A stretch of 64,000 bases of DNA from positions 177,579,253 to 177,643,252 of the forward strand of contig OV884060.1 of NCBI GenBank assembly GCA_930367215.1, read 5' to 3'. Shown here in pieces: positions 1-10,764 of this stretch. The stretch is from Pollenia angustigena (Eukaryota > Arthropoda > Insecta > Diptera > Polleniidae). Both the position numbers and the translations under genes were made by a program. A model generated the notes under the pieces. That model searched no databases. It was given only the letters and a program-made list of their open reading frames with translations, and was not told where the DNA came from. Every line of letters begins with the position of its first letter. Position 1 is the first letter of the stretch.

Positions 1-442
1 AAATTTTCGAGAAGGATCTTTCTATGTTTTAAATTTCATTGAAATCTGTTAGATAGTTTTGGAGAGGCGGAAATTGCCCCCTATCTCCCCTCGTGATAAT
101 ATTTTTTTAAAAATGCATAGCTTGTGTGTTCATATAAATATAGATCGATCTATGTTTTGAATTTCATTAAAATTAGTTTGATAGTAGACACAAAGACCCT
201 ATTCCGGAAAGCAGTTTGCATGGGGGCTATATGAAATTTTGGACCGATTTGGCCCATTTTCAATAGGCTTGATCCTTGTGCCAATTAAAGCCTATGTACC
301 TATCATCAAATGCCAGCCAGCCGGACGGACATCCTTAGATCGACTCAGAAAGTGATTCAGAGTTAATCGGTATACTTTAAGATTGGTCTAGGTCCAATGT
401 TTTAAGGTGTTACACACATCAGCACAAATGCATAATGCCCTC

Positions 443-1682
443 CAGAGAACCTCAAAATTCACTATTTTTGTGCATTTATTCATACGCTAAAATTTACAAT
501 AACTCTATACATGCAAAACAAAGTTCAACGTTGGTAATTTTTACATCCTTTCGTACACATTTTATTTTAGCATTTATTCGTTTTTTATTGAAAGTGCTTT
601 ATTTGCATTTTTGTTGCTTACGCAATATAACACAACTGAGTAAATTCAAAAGAACACATTCTTATAGTATGTTCACATTTGGCTTCTTAAACGCGTTTAA
701 GCAGTTCGAACGTGATTAAGCTCTAATCACTTCAAAATCGAGATGATTACCCATACATTGAAGTGATTTGTTAATCACTTCAAATCGACATGATTACAAC
801 TAAATCACTTCATAAACCACATAGAATCCACTGAACATACCCTAATAATGTAGAATCGCTCGATTGTGTACAACCGGCCAAGATGTCTGCTTAATATTTT
901 TATTTTTTTTTTCCTTAAATAATTCATAAATTTTCACAATTTCATCATTAAATTGATTAAAATAATCTTCTGATAATTTTATAAAAGTGTTTTTATCCAT
1001 TTTTAATACTTTAAAGAAATTTAAATTTGTTTGTTGTTTTTTTGTGTGCTTGTGTGTGTGTTTTTTCTTAATCATCTGTCATCTTAATCATCTCAAATGT
1101 AATGTGAACGGCTTTGATTAGCTAAATCAACATTTTGCTTAAACGCGTTTAAAAACCCAAATGTGAACATACTATTATACTTTTGTTTACATTAACAACA
1201 ACAATAAACCACTCGATGAGACGCTTTTTCCAAATTAACAACAATAAAAACAACAATAACAAAAATACATTGTACATACCTACTACTACTACTACTGTAC
1301 TTTTTAAAATGAAAAAAGTCTGTTTCTATGGAAATTGTGTGTACCTACATATGTATGTGTGTTTAGTTTGATTTAAATTTTTTTTTCTTGTACTACATAG
1401 TTAATGCTGAATAAATCCATGAGTAAGATTGCTTGATTTCTGGCTTTTTTGTTTGTATTTTTTTTTCTGTACCAAAACAATCATTTTCGAACCGAACACA
1501 AAAACATCTTTATTAAAAAACGATTGTATAAATAACAAAGCACGATGTGCGTTATTTGAATGACTGCAAACCAGCAGCGAATATTTGCGGTTGAGGAAAT
1601 TTCATTGTATGACCGCAAGCGAGTGTATTTGTTGCTGTTAATTAAATGCGATTTTTTTTCAATTGAATTTTGAGGTTCTCTG
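443..1682. mobile_element. hAT-like non-autonomous element, TIR CAGAGAACCTC
   Basis: The left end reads CAGAGAACCTCAAAATTCA and the right end is its reverse complement. Both sides are flanked by the same 8 bases, ATGCCCTC (435-442 and 1683-1690), as for hAT elements. The internal sequence is AT-rich with CAA and ACT microsatellites and has no recognisable transposase. A related copy lies at 62034-63121. The element contains the younger MITE 665-1174. Confidence 0.75.
665..1174. mobile_element. Harbinger-like MITE, TIR TAGTATGTTCACATTTGG, copy 1
   Basis: This 510-bp element has inverted ends (TAGTATGTTCACATTTGG and its complement), each followed by the palindrome TTAAACGCGTTTAA. It is flanked by TTA (662-664 and 1175-1177), a 3-bp TWA duplication typical of PIF/Harbinger. 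A near-identical 510-bp copy lies at 3424-3933 with TAA flanks. The minus strand holds an open frame of 77 codons (842-1075) with no recognised domain; in the other copy a TAG interrupts it, so it is probably a relic rather than a gene. Confidence 0.8.
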
Positions 1683-1712
1683 ATGCCCTCTCCACTATTG
1701 TGGTGTGGGTAT

Positions 1713-3076
1713 AAAAATGTAATTTATATACTGTGGTAATATTGAAGTAGATACCGACTGCTTTTGGTTATTTAAAACACGTAGTGGCAACGACTTACTT
1801 GTGTTTTTTCTCAAATTTCATTTCAAAAGTTTATATAATTTAATTTGACATTAAACTGTAATTGAAGTTACCATATCTTTAGCAGAAAATATGGCAACTT
1901 CAAACTCTTAAAGTTCACTTGTAAAGTTAGCATGAAGATAAGCCTGCTGCTAGCTTATCAGTCACTTTATGGGTTAATGTTTACTTGTAATAACCAAAAA
2001 CCATTTACCTTTTAGATAGAATCCTAAAAATAACTATTTGTAAGTTGTAATAATGTCCCTAAGCATTACTAATTATCTAAAAAATAAAAGTTCCAACAGA
2101 TTTTGTTGCAACTATTCCAAATATCCCTGTGAAATTATTTTTTACGAAACAGAAAAATATTAGAAAACCTAAAATGTCTTTAAAAGTTACTTTTCACTAA
2201 GGTGTTGGTTGTAAAATAAACTTATTTGTGCATGTCCTCACCATAACAATGTGTGCTGGTGGGTGTAGTGGCGACAAATAGATGGTGACGATATGAAGAG
2301 CAATAAACCGTACACAGCCATCGAGTATAAAAATATAAACAATCTGCTTCTTACGAGTATGAAAACAAAATTCCGACTGAAGGTTAAACTTATATAATAG
2401 CGATTGTTTATGTACTTGTACTATAAAATGAGTCATTTTCTTTTTGCTTGTATATAATTTTATCCTTAGACAATTTTATTAAATGTGGCGACGAAACTAA
2501 TTCTATTATGATTGCTATTTGCAGTAGTAGAAGTAGTTAAAACGGCTACTGATTATGTGCTAAGATAGCAAATAAAAGCGGTGTTCTTTACATAGATTAA
2601 AAAAAAAAGATAAAAAAGCATCGATAACTTAAATTACCAACATGTATAATAAGTACAACTGCCGTTAGCTTCTTCACCCACGTACTAAAGGCCGTGTCAC
2701 ATAGAATCCTTTGTAATTTATACATCGCTTTTTTTCAACTGACAACTTAGTTAATATACATACATGTTTTCTTGTAAGCTTTGCGCCACATCGTACGTTT
2801 CCGTTAACGCAAAGTTGGGCAACTTTTAACATTTAACGTACGTTGAGTTATTTAAAGCTATCAGTTGTGTTGTGTCAGCACAAAATAAAAAAAATATATA
2901 TGTATGTATATAAAATAAAATAAATAAACTAATATTAAATAAAAAAAATTTTCTTGGTCTTAATTAAATATCCGTCATTTCATTATTCATTGTGCGCCCC
3001 TCCACCGTTGTTACGTTAGTGTCAGTTGAAAAAAGCGATATTAAGTACAAAGGATTTTATGCTTTATTGCTTTACG
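1713..3076. other. AT-rich intergenic DNA, no gene seen
   Basis: No exon, transposase relic or delimited element could be supported here. Short inverted motifs (for example CGTACGTTTCCGTTAACG near 2793 and TTAACGTACGT near 2835) suggest an old palindromic element, but its ends could not be set. The long minus ORF at 2197-2436 resembles no family known to me. Confidence 0.5.
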
Positions 3077-3084
3077 GAAAGAAC

Positions 3085-4039
3085 CAAGGCGAATTTACAC
3101 CAGGTGAACTTATCTTGCTTTGTAAGCAACAGCTGATTACTAACCTTGTGTCAAAATGGTATACCATCCTGTTGGTTCTGGGGGAATCTTAACAAAATTC
3201 AATAATTTTCGATTACAATTGTGAAATTTACAACTTTTTTAAGTTATAACATTTTAAAAAACACAATTTAAAATTAAAAACAAATTCAAATTTTAACGTT
3301 GTGTCAAAAATTTAAACAAATATTTGATTTTGTTTTTATATTAAATTGTGTTTTTTTTAAATTTTATAACTTAAAATGTTTTAAATTTCACAATTTTAAT
3401 CGAAAATTATAGAATTAAGTTAATAGTATGTTCACATTTGGCTTCTTAAACGCGTTTAAGCAGTTCGAACGTGATTAAGCTCTAATCACTTCAAAATCGA
3501 GATGATTACCCATACATTGAAGTGATTTGTTAATCACTTCAAATCGACATGATTACAACTAAATCACTTCATAAACCACATAGAATCCACTGAACATACC
3601 CTAATAATGTAGAATCGCTCGATTGTGTACAACCGGCCAAGATGTCTGCTAAATGTTTTTATTTTTTTTTTCCTTAAATAATTCATAAATTTTCACAATT
3701 TCATCATTAAATTGATTAAAATAATCTTCTGATAACTTTATAAAAGTGTTTTTATCCATTTTTAATACTTTAAAGAAATTTAAATTTGTTTGTTGTTTTT
3801 TTGTGTGCTTGTGTGTGTGTTTTTTCTTAATCGTCTGTCATCTTAATCATCTCAAATGTAATGTGAACGGCTTTGATTAGCTAAATCAACATTTTGCTTA
3901 AACGCGTTTAAAAACCCAAATGTGAACATAGCATAAGATTCCGCAAAACCAACAGGACGGTATACCATTTTGACACAAGGTTAGTAATCAGCTGTTGCTT
4001 ACGTAGCAAGATAAGTTCACCTAGTGAAAATTCGCCTTG
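3085..4039. mobile_element. Foldback element, TIR CAAGGCGAATT, 8-bp target duplication
   Basis: The two arms are long inverted copies: CAAGGCGAATTTACACCAGG at the left, its complement at the right, and pairing continues inward for some 250 bases. The flanks are both GAAAGAAC (3077-3084 and 4040-4047). The right arm is interrupted by the MITE 3424-3933. A short copy at 60148-60442 has its own 8-bp duplication. No transposase is present. The 8-bp duplication would fit hAT or P-type transposases; the superfamily is not settled. Confidence 0.82.
3424..3933. mobile_element. Harbinger-like MITE, TIR TAGTATGTTCACATTTGG, copy 2
   Basis: This 510-bp copy is nearly identical to 665-1174 and is flanked by TAA (3421-3423 and 3934-3936). 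The empty site can be read in the opposite arm of the host foldback element and in the copy at 60148-60442, where the sequence runs straight through to AGATTCC. This fixes the 3-bp duplication. The 77-codon frame seen in copy 1 is broken here by a TAG. Confidence 0.82.
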
Positions 4040-4828
4040 GAAAGAACTAACAAATTTGTCTAATTTTATAAACGCTTATGGTATAAACACAACTGGGACG
4101 AACGACGAACTTCGCACAGCACGTCGAATTCGTCGGCAAGAATTCGTTGCGAAAATTCGCCAAATGATACAGAATAAGTGCGTGAATACCAGGTAAAATA
4201 AAAATAATTTTTAAGAAAATTTAACATTATTTACTAAAACACTTCTGATTTCTAATAATTCTAATAAAAATCTGTCACCCGGTCCCAATTCATTCGTCGT
4301 TCGTCTGCTTAAGATATAGAAATAAACCTATTGCAGAGTTTATTCACACGACGAATTTCGGTCTACGCAATGAATGTGTTGATTTTCATACATATTGGCA
4401 AATATTTCTTAAGGTCCACCGTGACCGAAAATTTAAAAGTTATTAAAAGCATATTTTTTATGAATTTGTTATAGAGAAATATTTAGAATTTACAAATTTT
4501 ATAAATTCCCCCAAAAATTATTTTACTTAGACGAACAAGCAGACTGCAAAGTTGCACAAACGTAATGGAACAAACGTATCTTATGTGTGAGGAAGTTTTA
4601 TTGTATGTTTTCCTTAATATCCGTGGCATTTTGACAAAACATCTTAAGTCAAATTTTAAAATATTAAAAAAATGTTGTTAATCATGCGAATTTCCATTCA
4701 AAGACGTTTGTGTTTATGTGTTTAAAATTTTGTATTATTAACAAAATTTTTCTTTAATTTTGGTTTATTTTATTATCTGATTAAAATCATTTTTTCACCA
4801 AGATTTTTTTTAAAAACTTTTTTGCTTT

Positions 4829-5067
4829 GAGATCGAGTGGTTGCGATCGAAACATGTCATGGTAACCTGCCGGCCGGGGTTCGAGCCCCAGCCACGTCAA
4901 GAATGAAAGATTATCAATAACAATTTTAATTGATTTTCGTGTTTGTAAAATTCCTTTCTTCATAAAAATAATTTAATGAAAATTACATTTGATGAACTTA
5001 AGCCTAATTATAAAAATTTGGATTAAAAACCATAAATAGTTCAACAAAATAACCACAATACTGATTA
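4829..5067 (+). repeat. tRNA-derived SINE, copy 1
   Basis: The first ~75 bases look like a tRNA relic: an A-box-like GAGTGGTTGCGATCG and a perfect B-box core GGTTCGAGCCCC inside a GGGG/CCCC T-stem. A non-tRNA body of about 165 bases follows. It is almost identical to 5368-5607. The acceptor stem does not pair properly, so a functional tRNA gene is unlikely. Pol III internal promoter use is inferred from the boxes. Confidence 0.65.
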
Positions 5068-5367
5068 TTGTTAAAGCTAAGGCACGAGCTCTATGTATTT
5101 ATTTGTCCTTCAAGTTGTGCTGAAAAAGGTCAACAGAAAAAAGAACGACAAAAATGAAAAAACAAAACAAATGTACTTTCGACTTCAAGAAGAATTCTTG
5201 ACAAAAGTACGAGAAAACAGAAGTAAAGGAAAAAAAACACGTAAAATCAATTAAAAATGGATAATCATTCAGAAAAGCAAATTTCGATATACCAAAGGTT
5301 AAAATACAATTTGGTTTAAGGATTGATGTTTGATGGCTGCGAGTGTAAGACGGCAAATCCATCTGAG

Positions 5368-5607
5368 GAGATCGAATGGTTGCGATCGAAACATGTCATG
5401 GTAACCTGCCGGCCGGGGTTCGAGCCCCAGCCACGTCAAGAATGAAAGATTATAAATAACAATTTTAATTGATTTTCATGTTTGTAAAATTCCTTTCTTC
5501 ATAAAAATAATTTAATGAAAATTAAATTTGATGAACTTAAGCCTAATTATAAAAATTTGGATTAAAAACCATAAATAGTTCAACAAAATAACCACAATAC
5601 TGATTAT
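5368..5607 (+). repeat. tRNA-derived SINE, copy 2
   Basis: This is the second copy of the 240-bp unit, same orientation, with only a few substitutions relative to 4829-5067, and about 300 bases of unrelated sequence in between. Both copies start at GAGATCGA and stop at CTGATTAT, so the repeat boundaries are sharp. The near identity suggests recent retroposition or a local duplication. Confidence 0.65.
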
Positions 5608-5624
5608 AAGATGTTTTGTCAAAT

Positions 5625-7560
5625 TGTACTTTTTTTTATACAATTCAAAACTAAAAAGTACGCTGGTACCCCCGTGACTCATTTGGTACTATTTCAAAAT
5701 TTTTGAAACCTACATATTTATAATTGATAAAATGGCAACTCGTATTTACTGTCCAATGTACTGTGCATTTTCTGATGATATTGACAAGTTTTTAAAAGAT
5801 ATAGGAAACCACTTCTGCAAATGTTCTACATAGTATAAAAGACTACTTCTTCTCAATTCAAGATTATTTTGGAACGAATTCATAATATTTACAAATATTC
5901 GTCAACATGATGGTTGTCACGTCAAAAAGTAATCAACAGAATTTTGGAGAAGTGGGAACCCACTCAATTATTATTTTACTCCGAATTAGTTTAAAGAAGA
6001 TTTTACAAGTGCTAATTAAAAAAATTTTATTATATTCAGACTTTCTACTCCTTTAATGTTTCTGCAGTACATATTGAAAATTGTAAACACAATAAATTTT
6101 GAAATTCTTAAGTGTATGAAAATGGATTTCTCGACCCCAAAAACCGCATGATACAGGTCTGGCTAGACCAAATTCAATTTGTTTGCCTCTATTCTTAAAT
6201 ATTTTGGAAAACTTACTATTTTGAAAAACCTGGGGCCCGAAATTTATTTTTGACCTATGATTTGTTTGGAAAAGTTTCTTGGAATGACTTATAGAACAAG
6301 AATCGCGATGTGCTTTAGACGCGAAAAAATTTTACCCACTCTATTATTTTGTATAATTAATGATCATGCATTTTTTGCTATCTATACTTTACATGAACAA
6401 ATTAATTTTAAGTACCTTTTGTTTTTGTTGGTTTAAACCTTTGTTTTCAAAAAAAAAAAAAAAAAAATTTAGTACTATTGGGGCCGAAAAAGTACGATTT
6501 TAAAAGTTAATTGGTACGATATTGCTTTTCTCATTTATCATCCCCGATGATTACAATTATTCCAAAAAAGTTTCTTACATGGTCTGTAATCTAAGGAAGA
6601 GTTCGAAGAGAAATATGTTATTCGGATAAACGGTAAATTTGTATTTTGTTTTAATCGTTAATCTGTTAAATTATTATGTTTAAAAAAAAAATCAAAAGAT
6701 TTTGGAATCAAAACAAATACATTTTAATGTTACATTGTTATGTTTGTAGAATTCTGAAAGTAGTTTGACTATAAAATTGTGCTAGGTTTCGCTGAATTGC
6801 ACCTTTTTATATATGTCCCCAAAAACTACTTCTATTTTTTTCACGTTCGAACCGGTACTTTTTTTTGCCATTATCTTTGTCCTAGAACCGCGCCCTCCAT
6901 CTACTTTAACATAGATAACAGTGCTTTCTAAGTGCTATAATTTTAGGCTTAAAAGAACGTAAAAATATTTCGTCAGCTCAGAATTGGTTTGACCTTCCGA
7001 CAAGTTAAAAAAAAAATTGAGTTAGGTATGGGGTATATATATTTTGAATACACCCTTTTTGAATCCAAAATCTGTTTCGCAAAATTGTTTGTGTTTTCTG
7101 AGATATAAAGCATTCATTCAGGACATTGCATGTTGAATTTTATGTTTTGAGGTCAAACATTAACGAAAATTAAAAAATACCAGTTGTAGATCCAAAAAGC
7201 TGAAGAAAGATATTAAATTTCCCGTATTTTCTATTTTGGTACTATTTTTTCTTCCCATTATAGTATCAAAAATTGCAAAATGCAAAATGTTTTGTAAAAA
7301 AGTACCAAAAATAGTTACGATTTTCACCCTTAAACGTTCGAATTTCGAAAAAGTACCAAACCTATATTCGTATTTTTTTGATTAGTTTCGAATGTGGTAT
7401 AAACTTTATTCCTAAGTTTATTGGATCAAAAGATAGACGGGCTGAAAAAAACGTACCAAAATTCAGGTTTTACCCGTTTTCACCCTAAAAGAGCCGAATA
7501 ACGTACCCTTTTTTACCCCCCCCACCCCCCCTCCATTCGAATTTTTAAAAATCCCGTCTT
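5625..7560. repeat. Large dispersed repeat rich in GGTAC motifs, copy with empty sites
   Basis: This stretch matches 9543-13400 in blocks: start AAAACTAAAAAGTACG, a GTCAAAAAGTAATCAACAG block, and GAATCGCGATGTGCTTT. It lacks the two MITEs that interrupt the right-hand copy. GTACTTTTT/AAAAAGTACC motifs recur. A TIR end of the element family at 25167 (TCGTCAGCTCAGAATTGG) occurs near 6971. No reading frame of note is present. Confidence 0.5.
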
Positions 7561-7827
7561 AGTCTTCATGTTAACCTACTTTGTCGTTTTTCTCCTCTAC
7601 GAGCTGACAATTTATTGTTTAAAATGTTATTGCATTTTGGTGCGTACGACTGTCACATATACCATATTTGTATACCAATGTGTTCTATTTCTAATGAAGA
7701 ATATTCGTTGCGAATAATTCGTCATTTGTCCTAGTTGTGTTTCTAGCATTACAACACAAATTTTCTATGAAAATTTTAAAACACTTTTTTACTGTTATGC
7801 TAATATTGATCTACACAAAAACACCTT

Positions 7828-8096
7828 TTAAATCATGCATTTATCAATATTGGTGGACGACAACACACTTCTACGTCTACGATTAAAATAAAAGCATACA
7901 ATTTTCTGAAGCGTATTTTTGAAGTAGTCTTTAATTTGCCTAAAACCACAACGAATTATAATACTGTAAGCTCTATTTTTATAAAGATTGGTTGATAATT
8001 CATAGATCCCATAAAGAGCCCACTTCTTAAATATTCTAGATCTCTTTGGTAGGTATAAAAGATTCGGCACAGCCGTATATAACATTCATACTTGTT
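7828..8096 (+). repeat. DINE-1-like repeat, family Y, 3' fragment
   Basis: The end carries the family-Y hairpin ATTCGGCACAGCCGTAT and the terminal ACTTGTTT, and is preceded by the CCTAAAACC...AACGAAT block also present at 8189-9353. The 5' part is missing. The minus-strand ORFs here are shadows of repeat sequence. Confidence 0.5.
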
Positions 8097-8188
8097 TAAC
8101 TTGCAGTTGTTGTTATTATGTCGAGAATTTTCTTTCAAGTCAAATACAAATAAAAGAGAAAAACAAAACGTTTAATTAAAATTTATTA

Positions 8189-9353
8189 TACCCTCTACCA
8201 CAAGTGATATGTAAATGAAGGTATAATAAGTTTGTCATTCCGTGTGAAACTTTTAGTATTCATAATATTTTTATATTTTATCTAAGACCCCATTAAGTCT
8301 ATATATATTCTATGTCCATGAGCAATTCAAAATTAAGCCATGTCCGTATGTCTATCCGTCTATTTAAATCACGCTTACTTCCGAGCAATATTGTTATCAA
8401 ATACATACTCTCTTGTTCTCCTTAGCAGTTTGGGATTGAAATCCAGCACAATCGGCTCAATAGGAAAGGAGTTATAGCTCCAAATGTGGAACAACATCCC
8501 TAAAAAAATTATATTTTTGTTTAAAAAAAAAACGTAGGCCCCTATTACGGTTCACAACTCAACTCACTTGAGTTGTAATTAAGACAACTGGTTGTGATCA
8601 GTTGTAATTTTTGTTATGTTTTTGTTCACCGCAATATAGCAAAGTTGTAAACCATAATACAAAAATTAAGATATTACAACTCAACTGAGATGAGTTGTGA
8701 ACCTTAATAGGGGCCATAAATTGGTGAATTGATATTCATTAAACTGTGCACAATATCATTTTATATGACTTGAAAACATACTACAAACAATTTTTGAAGA
8801 TCGGTTCATAATTTACCAAGTGCCCAATATTAAGCCCGCTCCCGAAAAACACTTTGGTACATAACAAATAATGCTATTTTAGTAAAATTTAGTTTGTCAT
8901 AGTTTTAAAAGATTACAAACCACTCCGCCAAATTTCGTAAAGATCGGAAACACTTTAACTAGTACGCCTAAAACCGTTTCGAATATTTTGTCTGTCATGG
9001 TTTCATTTGATTATAAATCACTCTGCAAAATGTCGTGAAGATCGGTCCATAGTTTACCATATGTCCCCAAAAAGCCCACTTAAGGAAAACATATTAGTAC
9101 GCCTTGACTGTTAGATTAGTAATCACTATGCCAAACTTCGAAAAATGTATCCATAATTTACGATAGACTTCATATAAATCCGAAAACGTACTTTTAAAAT
9201 ACGCCTACAACCGCAATGAATTTTAATACTGTGTAGTCAGGTATTATTGTTTTATTTATAGGTTCCACATAAATCTCAGTTTTGCAATATTCTTAGTATC
9301 GGTGGAGGGTATCAAAGATTTGCCACAGCCGAATACAGCACTTTTACTTGTTT
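8189..9353 (+). repeat. DINE-1/Helentron-like repeat, family Y, nearly complete
   Basis: It begins TACCCTCTACCAC and near the 3' end carries the inverse GGTGGAGGGTA, then a hairpin (TTTGCCACAGCCGAATA, degenerate here) and the terminus ACTTGTTTTT. The internal block TTTGTCATTCCGTGTGAAAC is shared with 38785-40275. Subterminal inverted repeats plus a 3' hairpin without target duplication fit the Helentron/DINE-1 plan. It contains the MITE 8537-8715. Confidence 0.6.
8537..8715. mobile_element. Palindromic MITE, TIR GGCCCCTATTACGGTTCAC
   Basis: This 179-bp element has arms that pair over about 43 bases with few mismatches (GGCCCCTATTA-GGTTCACAACTC). It is inserted in the family-Y repeat 8189-9353. 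The termini resemble Harbinger-like MITEs, but the flanking bases do not give an exact 3-bp duplication. Confidence 0.65.
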
Positions 9354-9932
9354 TTAATTAAAATTTAATTGTTTGTGTTATTTTTTACAATTCAAGTTCT
9401 ATCGGGCGTAAAAAAAACTTAAATTACGTTTGTGAAAATTTTCTTTATTTGTAAACATTTAATGACCGAAAATTATGCAAAATTATTTAGAATTAAGATA
9501 TTTTTAAAATACACAGTATCACGGTTGATAAAGTTGGTATAAAGTTGTATTTTTTTTTTGTTAAAATTCAAAACTAAAAGGTACGCGGGTACCAATGAAT
9601 ATAAGCGGTGTTTGGTGTTTGGTACAAATGGTCTTGCGAAAATGAAAAATTTCTTAGCTAATCTAACGGTACCTCTTTTTGTTGTTGTTGGATTTAACAA
9701 AACAGCTATGATATTTGGCATTTTCTCTTTTGCAAGACCATTTGCACCAAACTCTGAACTCCGGTATTGTGAATAGATTTTTACACTTGTTCATTGGACG
9801 ATTGCATATGCCTCATTCTAATTTAGTTTCAGTGTTGATATTATTGGTTTTCTGACGATATTGACAAATTTTTAAAAAATAAAGGAAACCACTTATACAA
9901 AAGTTCTTGTAGAAAATACGACTTCCTCTCAA

Positions 9933-10651
9933 CACGCAAAGAAAAAACATGGTTGTGGTAAACTTATTCTAAGAGCAACATATTATGATAAGATTCATGA
10001 TTGTAGTAAACATATTACGATTATTCTTGAATCATAGATATTATGTATTATCATATTAATCAAAATAAGTGAACATATCTGAAAGAATCGTATTATGATT
10101 ACTGTAATCATATTATAATCGTAGTTTATCATAATACCGTTGTTATCGTTTTTAGTAGGTCGCAATTATTTATAAATTATTTTATAGAATTTGTTTTACT
10201 TTTTCTATTAAAATAACATTAAACTAACATGCAATGGTCAATATTTGTTGCTCTTTTACAAAGAAAAAAAAAAAGAAAAATGTTATAAGCAATGCTATTT
10301 TATTTAACAATTTTTTATTTAATGACAAAATATTATTAGAGCAAAGATATTTTGTTTGCATCTAAAGCATACTTACTATGACAACAAGTATAGCAAGTTA
10401 TCATGTTATGGTTGTAAGAAATTTAATATGTTTTCAAAGTTATCATCATTTAGTTGTCAGAACAATAATTATTTTTCAGTCAACAATACTCAAATTTATA
10501 ATTGCGATAAACATTGATATGTTTACAGTAACTATAATTTTGCTGATTCTTAATAAAATTAACAATTATTTGTGTACGACAACAATATATTGTTACATTA
10601 AACATAGTGTAGTTGCCGTAACCATGCCCAACCATATTTTTTCTCTGAGTG
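9933..10651. mobile_element. AT-rich MITE, TIR CACNCAGAGAAAAAA, copy 1
   Basis: The left end is CACGCAAAGAAAAAACATGG and the right end, inverted, is CACTCAGAGAAAAAATATGG. The interior is made of ATCATAATAT-type palindromic words. The insertion point is empty in the related repeat near 5860 (CTCAATTCAAG). No coding potential; the target duplication is not clear. Confidence 0.65.
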
Positions 10652-10764
10652 AATATAATTTTGGAAATAACTAATTATATTTTGAAATATTCGTCAACAG
10701 GATGGTTGTTACGTCAAAAAGTAATCAACAGAATTTTGGAATAGTGGTAGCCCTCTCCATTATT

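Larger units (their letters stand above)
1..1712 (-). repeat. DINE-1/Helentron-like interspersed repeat, family X, split copy
   Basis: Read on the minus strand this matches the repeats at 21154-21674 and 63122-63830: a start near TACCCACACCACAATAGTGG (around 1712), then a GTGCTGATG...TAACACC block (about 435-400) and a GGCACAAGGATCAAGCCTAT block. The 3' end lies left of the window. The copy is split by the hAT-like insertion 443-1682, whose 8-bp target ATGCCCTC is part of this repeat. No coding capacity is visible. Helentron-like status is inferred from the complete copies, which have subterminal inverted repeats and a 3' hairpin. Confidence 0.5.
4630..5623. mobile_element. TIR-bounded segment enclosing two SINE copies
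   Basis: TTTGACAAAACATCTTA at 4630 recurs as its exact reverse complement at 5607-5623, a 17-base inverted match about 1 kb apart. The right terminus directly abuts the 3' end of the second SINE copy. No target duplication beyond TT was seen. It may be a MITE that acquired the SINEs. Confidence 0.4.
4085..7742. mobile_element. Possible large TIR element, ends AAACACAACTGGGACGAACG
   Basis: The left terminus at 4085 and the complement of 7710-7742 agree over about 33 bases with a few mismatches, which suggests the two ends of one 3.7-kb element. No clear target duplication was found and no transposase frame is visible inside. The interior holds SINE copies and part of a large dispersed repeat. 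It could instead be two unrelated solo ends of one MITE family. Confidence 0.25.

Noticed and set aside
4829..4905. Possible functional tRNA gene
   Set aside because: The B-box is perfect but the acceptor stem does not pair and an almost identical copy with the same non-tRNA tail lies at 5368, so a SINE is the better reading.
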